A DNA stretch of 9,695 bases from Chloroflexota bacterium (GTDB lineage Bacteria > Chloroflexota > Anaerolineae > Anaerolineales > DRKV01): NCBI GenBank assembly GCA_011051635.1, contig DRKV01000147.1, positions 1 to 9,695 of the forward strand, given 5' to 3'. Shown here piece by piece: positions 5,178 to 9,695 of the stretch (position 1 is the stretch's first letter; each line of letters opens with the position of its first letter). The notes beneath the pieces are model-generated. The model did not search any database. It was not told the origin of the DNA and was given only the letters and a program-made list of their open reading frames with translations. The translations under genes were made by a program, and so were the position numbers.

Positions 5178-7355
5178 TCAGGCTGCGGCGAAGGTCTGGC
5201 GGCGCATCAACTGGGCGTTGACGGCTACGACAACCGTGCTGAGCGACATCAGCACCGCGCCCACCGCAGGGGAGAGCAGAATGCCCCAGGGGGCCAGCAC
5301 GCCCGCTGCCAGCGGCAGGGCGATGATGTTGTATCCCGCTGCCCACCACAGGTTCTCAATCATCTTGCGGTAACTGGCGCGGCTAAGGGTGAAGATTTTC
5401 ACCACGTCCAGCGGGTTGCTCTTTACCAGGATGATGCCCGCCGATTCAATCGCCACATCCGTGCCGCCGCCGATGGCGATGCCCACGTCAGCGCGGGTCA
5501 GGGCAGGGGCGTCGTTGACACCGTCACCGACCATAGCGACCTTCTTGCCCTGCGCCTGCAACTCGGCTACCTTCTGGTCTTTGTGCTCCGGCAGCACCTC
5601 GGCAAAGACCTGGTCAATGCCCAGTTCTTCGGCCACGGCGCGGGCGACCGCCCAACTGTCGCCGGTCAGCATGGCAACTTCCACGCCCATCTTGTGCAGG
5701 GCGTCAATCGCCCGCTTGCTCTCCGGGCGCACCACGTCGGCCAGGGCAAAGGCGGCCACCGGCTGTTCTTCGACCAAGAGATAAACCACCGACTGCCCGC
5801 GGCTTTCTGCCTTCTGCCGCAGGGCGTCCAGCGCCGGGGGCAAGGCGGCGTTCAGGAATTCCAGCAAACGGGGACCTCCGATGTGGACGGTCTTGCCGCC
5901 GCTTTCGGCCTTGACCCCGCGTCCCTTGAGGGCTTCAAAAGCGCTCACCGAAGGCAAGTTCAAGCCGCGTTCTTCCGCCGAGCGGCGGATGCCGCGGGCA
6001 ATGGTGTGCTCGGAGTCGCCTTCCACCGCAGCCGCCAGCGCCAGGGCTTCGTCTTCCGTCCGGCCCTCTGCCGCGGCTACGGCCACCACGCCGAATTCGC
6101 CTTTGGTCAGCGTGCCGGTCTTGTCGAAAATCACCGTGTTGATTTCGCGGGCCTTTTCCAGCGCCAGGCGGTCGCGCACCAGGATGCCGTTCTGCGCGCC
6201 CATCGCCGTGGTGATGGCGACCACCAGCGGGACGGCCAGCCCCAGAGCGTGGGGGCAGGCAATCACCAGCACGGTGGCGACGCGGGCGATGACTTCCACA
6301 TTGAAGCCAACCCCAATCGTCCAGGCAATGGCGGTCAGGACGGCTACCCCCAGGGCGACATAGAACAGCCATCCGGCGGCTTTATCGGCCAGAATCTGGG
6401 TATCCGACTTGCTCTGCTGGGCCTGTTCCACCAGCCGCATGATGCCCGCCAGAGCGGTCTCGTCGCCGGTGGCGGTGACGCGCACCCGTAAACTGCCGTC
6501 CCCGTTGATGGTGCCGGCAATCACTTTGTCGCCGGGGGCTTTTTTGACCGGCAGGGATTCCCCGGTAATCATGGCCTCATTGAGGTCTGATGTGCCCTCC
6601 TCGATGATGCCGTCCGCCGGAACGCTGGCGCCGGGGCGCACCAGCACCAAATCGCCTTTACGCAGTTCGGCGGCGGGGACGACCTCAATGCTGCCGTCTG
6701 CCTTGATGTGTTCCGCCGTATCGGGCATCAGTTTGGCGAGTTCGTTGAGCGCGCCGGAAGCCTGCCGCACGCTGCGCATCTCAATCCAGTGCCCCAGGAG
6801 CATGATGTCAATCAGGGTGACCAGTTCCCAGAAGAACGTCCCGCCCAGCGAGAAGAAGAAGGCCGCCAGACTGTAGATGAAGGCCACGCTGATAGCCAGC
6901 GAGATGAGGGTCATCATGCCCGGTTTGCGGTTCTTCACTTCGGGGACAGCCATCTTCAGGAAGGGCAGGCCCCCATAGAGGAAGACGACGACCCCGAAAA
7001 TCGGCGTCACCCAGTCGCTGCCGGGGAAGGCCGGCATGGAAAAGCCCAGCCAGTCCTGAATGGAGGGGCTGAACAGCAGCACCGGAATAGAAAGCAGCAG
7101 GCTGACCCAAAAACGCTGCCGGAACATCTGTTCGTGGCCGCTGTGGTCTACGCCGTGCCCTCCGTGTCCGCCATGCCCTGCGTGAGCATCGTGACCGCCG
7201 TGGTCTTCGTGCGCGGTGTGGGATGCGTGGGCATCGTGGCCGCCCTGCATTTTGTGGTCGGCGTGCATTTCGTGCCCGGCGTCCTGCGCGTGGTGCTCTT
7301 GATGCCCGGCATGTGCTTCTTCTGACATATCGTGATGTTTGTGGTTGTGTTCCAT
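5178..7355 (-). CDS. copB: CopB-type (P1B-3) copper/silver-exporting P-type ATPase
   Basis: This 725-residue membrane pump has CPH in the transport helix (367-369), the hallmark of P1B-3 ATPases that export Cu or Ag. Other motifs are TGES (264-267), DKTGT with phosphorylated Asp411, SEHT (448-451) where most relatives have SEHP, GDGVND (610-615), and the C-terminal NLWWAAGYN (668-676) and MSLST (703-707) metal-site segments. Instead of HMA domains it has a His-rich cytoplasmic tail with 23 His in the first 74 residues, including GGHDAHA twice (38-44 and 53-59). The frame extends to 7436, but I place the start at the ATG 7355: it has GGGAG and AAGGAG upstream, and the longer version would begin inside the -35 box. 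It has its own promoter and a terminator on each side, so it is probably transcribed alone. Confidence 0.93.
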   Translation of the reverse strand: MEHNHKHHDMSEEAHAGHQEHHAQDAGHEMHADHKMQGGHDAHASHTAHEDHGGHDAHAGHGGHGGHGVDHSGHEQMFRQRFWVSLLLSIPVLLFSPSIQDWLGFSMPAFPGSDWVTPIFGVVVFLYGGLPFLKMAVPEVKNRKPGMMTLISLAISVAFIYSLAAFFFSLGGTFFWELVTLIDIMLLGHWIEMRSVRQASGALNELAKLMPDTAEHIKADGSIEVVPAAELRKGDLVLVRPGASVPADGIIEEGTSDLNEAMITGESLPVKKAPGDKVIAGTINGDGSLRVRVTATGDETALAGIMRLVEQAQQSKSDTQILADKAAGWLFYVALGVAVLTAIAWTIGVGFNVEVIARVATVLVIACPHALGLAVPLVVAITTAMGAQNGILVRDRLALEKAREINTVIFDKTGTLTKGEFGVVAVAAAEGRTEDEALALAAAVEGDSEHTIARGIRRSAEERGLNLPSVSAFEALKGRGVKAESGGKTVHIGGPRLLEFLNAALPPALDALRQKAESRGQSVVYLLVEEQPVAAFALADVVRPESKRAIDALHKMGVEVAMLTGDSWAVARAVAEELGIDQVFAEVLPEHKDQKVAELQAQGKKVAMVGDGVNDAPALTRADVGIAIGGGTDVAIESAGIILVKSNPLDVVKIFTLSRASYRKMIENLWWAAGYNIIALPLAAGVLAPWGILLSPAVGAVLMSLSTVVVAVNAQLMRRQTFAAA

Positions 7356-7407
7356 AAGTCTCCCGTCTCCTTTTCGACGGATTGAACGTGGCTGCAAATC
7401 TACGCTT

Positions 7408-7436
7408 ATTATAGGAACAACCATCCATCTTTCCAA
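7408..7436 (-). promoter_or_regulatory. copB promoter, TTGGAA-17-TATAAT
   Basis: On the minus strand the -35 box TTGGAA (7436-7431, 4 of 6) and a perfect -10 box TATAAT (7413-7408) are separated by exactly 17 bases. The predicted transcript starts near 7401, giving a leader of about 45 bases before the copB ATG. This is the best sigma-70-like promoter in the window. Confidence 0.8.
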
Positions 7437-7437
7437 G

Positions 7438-7477
7438 CGCCGTTTGGCGTCTGCGTTTATAGGCAGTTTGGCCTATA
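7438..7477. promoter_or_regulatory. Paired operator-like inverted repeats upstream of copB
   Basis: CGCC-GTTT-GGCG (7438-7449) lies directly upstream of the -35 box. TATAGGC-AGTTTG-GCCTATA (7458-7477) lies further upstream. Both contain GC(C/A)GTTTGGC in the same orientation, 24 bases apart, which is about two helical turns. This suggests a regulator binding two sites on one DNA face, plausibly a metal-responsive activator. I do not recognise the site as a classic CopY or CsoR box. Confidence 0.45.
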
Positions 7478-7508
7478 TCGCGGGGAGAGGGAACGTTGGG
7501 TTAAAGCG

Positions 7509-7539
7509 AAATGCCCGGATGACAGAGAGCCGGGCATTT
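7509..7539 (-). terminator. Terminator of the tlpA-lgt-DUF3105 group
   Basis: A perfect 10-bp stem (7509-7518 with 7530-7539) closes an 11-base loop 30 bases past the DUF3105 stop. On the minus strand it is followed by CGCTTT, a weak U-rich tail. It separates this operon from the copB promoter. Confidence 0.7.
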
Positions 7540-7568
7540 TACCGTCAAGGGAAAATATCTCGGAGACT

Positions 7569-8165
7569 TTACGGGGCGTTGGGCTCGGGAGCGCGATTAC
7601 GGTTGGTCGCCACGAACTCCCCGGCCGACTTCTCGTCGAAGGCATCGAAACGCAGCATCCGCCCCCAGGTAGTCATTACAACGGGAACATTCAGGGAAGG
7701 CCAGGGGAAGGCAACCAGTTTCACGCCCTGATAGCGCTTCATCACCTTCTGGATTTGCCCCTTTAGCGTTTCGCACGCCTCGGGCGAATCCAGAAGGTCG
7801 CAGTTGTACCAGAAAACCACATAACCGTGTTCCAGGTTGTGGAGCAAGTAGCCTTCGGGATAGGGCTGTCTGGCGGCCTCGTCATCGGGTTCATAAAAGC
7901 CGGCGGGCAACGGCTGGTCGTAGTGCCGCCCCGAAGCAGGAGGATTGGTGGAAAAGGGGCCGGGGTCCTCCCCGATGGGGACGTGCGCGCCGGCATTCGG
8001 CTCAATGGGAACAGCCTCCCCTACGGAAGGGGCAACCGCCCGCCGGGTGGCAAACACACCTGCTCCAAGCACCACCAGGGCGGCAATCCCACCGAAGATG
8101 GTGCGCATCGTTTTCTGGCGGCGTCGCTGCGCCCGCCGTGCGGCGCGAGTGCTTTTTCTATCCAT
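7569..8165 (-). CDS. DUF3105 membrane-anchored protein
   Basis: This 198-residue protein has a very basic N-terminus (Arg/Lys-rich, 3-21) and one membrane segment (about 23-40), with the rest predicted outside the cell. The DUF3105 core is clear: NPPASGRHY (74-82), EGYLLHNLEHGYVVFWYNC (104-122) and a second Cys at 131. The family has no established function. The conserved His residues (61, 81, 109, 113) and the Cys122/Cys131 pair could bind metal or form a disulfide (inference). The frame is open to 8363, but the ATG at 8165 has AAGGAG 8 bases upstream and directly precedes the basic tail. It follows the Lgt-family gene by 86 bases and ends before a terminator, so it is probably the last gene of the tlpA operon. 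Confidence 0.88.
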   Translation of the reverse strand: MDRKSTRAARRAQRRRQKTMRTIFGGIAALVVLGAGVFATRRAVAPSVGEAVPIEPNAGAHVPIGEDPGPFSTNPPASGRHYDQPLPAGFYEPDDEAARQPYPEGYLLHNLEHGYVVFWYNCDLLDSPEACETLKGQIQKVMKRYQGVKLVAFPWPSLNVPVVMTTWGRMLRFDAFDEKSAGEFVATNRNRAPEPNAP

Positions 8166-8199
8166 AAGAAATTCTCCTTCGTTGATGAATGTTTGGCAA

Positions 8200-8248
8200 G
8201 GTTCAAAGCAATCCCAAATTGGGGAATGTGTTTCCGGATTGCTGAACC
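8200..8248. repeat. Imperfect stem-loop between the Lgt-family gene and the DUF3105 gene
   Basis: Arms 8200-8214 and 8236-8248 pair over 13 bp with a 2-base AA bulge and enclose a 21-base loop. No U-tract follows on the minus strand, so mRNA processing, attenuation or differential stability fits better than a strong terminator. Confidence 0.45.
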
Positions 8249-8251
8249 ACC

Positions 8252-8995
8252 TCAACGTTTCTGCCTGTTTTGCAGCGGGGGATACCATTTTTGCATCAGC
8301 GCCAGGCTGAGAAGCACAACCGCCAGGCTGACAATCTGAGCGGCGCGCCATCCGCCATCCCAAACCAGGCTGTCGCCGCGGAAGGCTTCCAAAAACAGGC
8401 GCGCTCCGCCCGAAAGGGCAACCAGCAGCAGGAAGTTCAGCCCGTCACCGGGGCGGCCCAGAGGCTGTTTCCACACCGCCAGGAAGACGCCGAGGGCCAG
8501 GATGACCTCGTAAATCTGGGTGGGGTGGCGGTAGGCATCCCACAGGTAAATGCCCCAGGGCAAATCGGTCGGCGCTCCAAAAGCGTCTCCGCTCAGGAAG
8601 TGGGCCACGCCCACAGCCACCATGAAGGCAGCCAGACCGGGGGCCAGAGCATCCAGCGTGGGACGGAGGGGGAGATTCTTCCGCCGTCCGTACACACCCG
8701 CCACCAGCAAGCCGGTCAGAATCCCGTCCACGGGGGAGAGCGTCTGCGGGTTGAGGGCCAGGAGGCTCAAGGGGCTTTCCAGATAAACGGAGAGAAAACG
8801 CGTTGCGTAGGCCAGGCGGGCACCCACAATTCCGGCAACCAGCCCCCAGAAGACCATGTTGTAAACGTGCTCTTTGTTCAACTTCAGATGCGCGGCTCTT
8901 TTCTCCGTCAGAAGCAAAGCGAGATACACCCCGGCCAGCAGCGCCAGGCCGGGTAACTGAACCACCAACGGGCCGAGGGAAAGATAAGGGTACAT
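8252..8995 (-). CDS. Lgt-family (prolipoprotein diacylglyceryl transferase-like) membrane protein, divergent
   Basis: This 247-residue polytopic protein has about seven hydrophobic segments. Lgt-family marks are GARLAYA (58-64), FLSGDAFGAPTDLPWG (133-148), HPTQIYE (157-163) and FLEAFRGD (201-208). True Lgt transfers diacylglycerol from phosphatidylglycerol to the lipobox Cys of prelipoproteins. Several usual catalytic positions differ: the HGG loop reads PVDG (88-91), and the RIGN motif reads GVAH (129-132), so the key His and Arg are missing. It may therefore be a paralogue with another role or substrate. The ATG overlaps the tlpA stop as TGATG, with AAGGAG 8 bases upstream, indicating tight translational coupling. 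I withhold the symbol lgt because activity is in doubt. Confidence 0.82.
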   Translation of the reverse strand: MYPYLSLGPLVVQLPGLALLAGVYLALLLTEKRAAHLKLNKEHVYNMVFWGLVAGIVGARLAYATRFLSVYLESPLSLLALNPQTLSPVDGILTGLLVAGVYGRRKNLPLRPTLDALAPGLAAFMVAVGVAHFLSGDAFGAPTDLPWGIYLWDAYRHPTQIYEVILALGVFLAVWKQPLGRPGDGLNFLLLVALSGGARLFLEAFRGDSLVWDGGWRAAQIVSLAVVLLSLALMQKWYPPLQNRQKR

Positions 8996-9582
8996 CAGGG
9001 GGTCTCCTTGAGGATTTCTTCGATTTTGGCACGAATTAGCCCTTCGCTCATCGGCCCTCCAACCACCACCGAACGGATGATGCCTTGCCGGTCTATGAAG
9101 TAGGTGCTCGGCAGGCCGCGCAACTGATAGCGGTTGCTGACCGCCCCATTCCGGTCCAGAGCGACGGGAAAGGTGAGGCCAAATTCGGCAACGAAACCGG
9201 CTGCCGCCGCTTCGCTATCCTGGTAGGTAGTGTTGACGGCTACCACAAGCAATCCATCATCCTTCAAATCCTGGTAAGCACGTTCAATGGCCGGCATTTC
9301 TGCCCGGCAAGGGGGACACCAGGAGGCCCACAGGTTGACCATCACAGCCTGGCCGCGCAATTCAGAAAGCGTCACCGTTCCGCCGCCGAGCAACTCCAGG
9401 GTGAAATCAGGGGCTGCGAAGCCCTCTCGCGGGCTGGCTGGCGGTGCGCCGCCAGCAGCATCGGGAGGCGGGAGGCGAGAAATCTGCGTCCAGGCTCCTC
9501 CGAGGAGGAAAACAGCAATCAGGAGGGCTGTCCAGCGCTTGCGATTCTGGAGCCATGTGTCCGGTAATTGTCTTTTCGTCAT
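8995..9582 (-). CDS. TlpA/ResA-type membrane-anchored thioredoxin
   Basis: This 195-residue protein has a short cytoplasmic tail, one membrane anchor (about 17-34), a Pro/Ala/Gly-rich linker and a thioredoxin domain of the AhpC-TSA/redoxin kind (about 52-195). The active site is WASWCPPC (Cys89, Cys92) and the cis-Pro loop is GLPST (Pro158). Proteins of this type reduce disulfides outside the membrane, for example apocytochrome c or metal-site cysteines, and take electrons from CcdA. This agrees with the CcdA-like sequence directly upstream. The start ATG 9582 comes one codon after the TAG of that frame and in the same reading frame. Its stop overlaps the start of the Lgt-family gene. I give no symbol because tlpA, resA and ccmG relatives cannot be separated here. 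Confidence 0.9.
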   Translation of the reverse strand: MTKRQLPDTWLQNRKRWTALLIAVFLLGGAWTQISRLPPPDAAGGAPPASPREGFAAPDFTLELLGGGTVTLSELRGQAVMVNLWASWCPPCRAEMPAIERAYQDLKDDGLLVVAVNTTYQDSEAAAAGFVAEFGLTFPVALDRNGAVSNRYQLRGLPSTYFIDRQGIIRSVVVGGPMSEGLIRAKIEEILKETP

Positions 9583-9585
9583 AAA

Positions 9586-9695
9586 CTATGCGGCCTCTAC
9601 TTCCTGTGGAGCAATGAAGGCGTGTCCGCTCAGGTAACCGATGCAGGCGGGGACCAGCGGCAACACACAAGGGGAAAGGAACGAAATCAGCGAAA
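9586..9695 (-). CDS. CcdA-like protein, partial, ends after the first conserved membrane segment
   Basis: The frame enters from the right edge and ends at TAG 9586-9588, with 35 full codons visible. The motif SFLSPCVLPLVP followed by GYLSG is the signature of the first membrane segment of CcdA/DsbD-type electron transporters, which pass reducing power from cytoplasmic thioredoxin to outer partners such as TlpA. In CcdA this motif lies near the N-terminus and about 200 more residues normally follow. Here only about 13 residues follow before the stop. So the gene is truncated, split, a pseudogene, or an unusual short or rearranged form; its upstream part is outside the window. The family resemblance is clear, the gene's integrity is not. 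Confidence 0.7.
   Translation of the reverse strand, partial: SLISFLSPCVLPLVPACIGYLSGHAFIAPQEVEAA

Noticed and set aside
5583..6491. 302-codon plus-strand open frame rich in Gln, His and Gly
   Set aside because: It is the antisense shadow of copB; composition is that expected from reverse reading of an ATPase gene.
7138..7325. Repetitive-looking stretch as a possible tandem repeat or CRISPR-like array
   Set aside because: It simply encodes the His/Gly/Ala-rich N-terminal tail of CopB; repeat units are short and irregular.
7356..7436. Start of copB at 7436
   Set aside because: That ATG lies in the -35 box and upstream of the predicted transcript start; the ATG at 7355 has good ribosome binding sites.
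8270..8956. 228-codon plus-strand open frame
   Set aside because: It is antisense to the Lgt-family gene, with Gln/Gly-rich low-complexity content and no plausible domain.

Overview
This 9.7 kb window is gene-dense, GC-rich bacterial chromosome. It carries metal-efflux, sulfur/redox and envelope genes and no RNA gene, CRISPR array or transposase that I can see. The protein families (LysM/M23 endopeptidase, DUF3105 protein, cytochrome c and rhodanese lipoproteins with Thr/Pro/Glu-rich linkers, a divergent Lgt-family protein beside a TlpA thioredoxin) suggest a Chloroflexota, perhaps Anaerolineae, genome. That placement is inferred from gene content and style only; I could run no search.

Layout. 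(1) Bases 1-2213, plus strand: a 5'-truncated heavy-metal ATPase of the P1B-4 type (SPC and HEGSS motifs). Its N-terminal HMA-like domain has lost the CxxC metal site and is followed by a His-rich stretch. (2) A stem-loop at 2220-2254 separates it from a convergent minus-strand operon, read in the order DUF302 protein (4273-3869), rhodanese lipoprotein (3841-3404) and LysM/M23 peptidase (3398-2334). (3) A 205-bp divergent control region with several inverted repeats separates that operon from a plus-strand cytochrome c lipoprotein (4479-5009). (4) A perfect 42-bp palindrome lies between the cytochrome gene and the convergent copB-type ATPase (7355-5178, minus), which has its own near-consensus promoter and upstream operator-like repeats. 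(5) From the right edge, reading leftwards: the end of a CcdA-like reading frame (9695-9586), a TlpA/ResA-type thioredoxin (9582-8995), a divergent Lgt-family membrane protein (8995-8252) coupled to it by TGATG, and a membrane-anchored DUF3105 protein (8165-7569) followed by a terminator.

How the parts may work together (inference). Two exporters for different metals (CopB-like for Cu/Ag; P1B-4 for Co/Fe/Zn-type divalent ions) bracket genes whose products mostly act outside the cytoplasmic membrane: thiol-disulfide exchange (CcdA/TlpA), sulfur transfer (rhodanese, perhaps DUF302), electron transfer (cytochrome c) and wall remodelling (LysM/M23). This would fit a metal- and sulfide-responsive envelope homeostasis island. 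The least explained points are the CcdA frame that stops right after its first membrane segment, in frame with tlpA; the Lgt-family protein lacking usual active-site residues; and the dyad-symmetric control sites upstream of the cytochrome c and copB genes.
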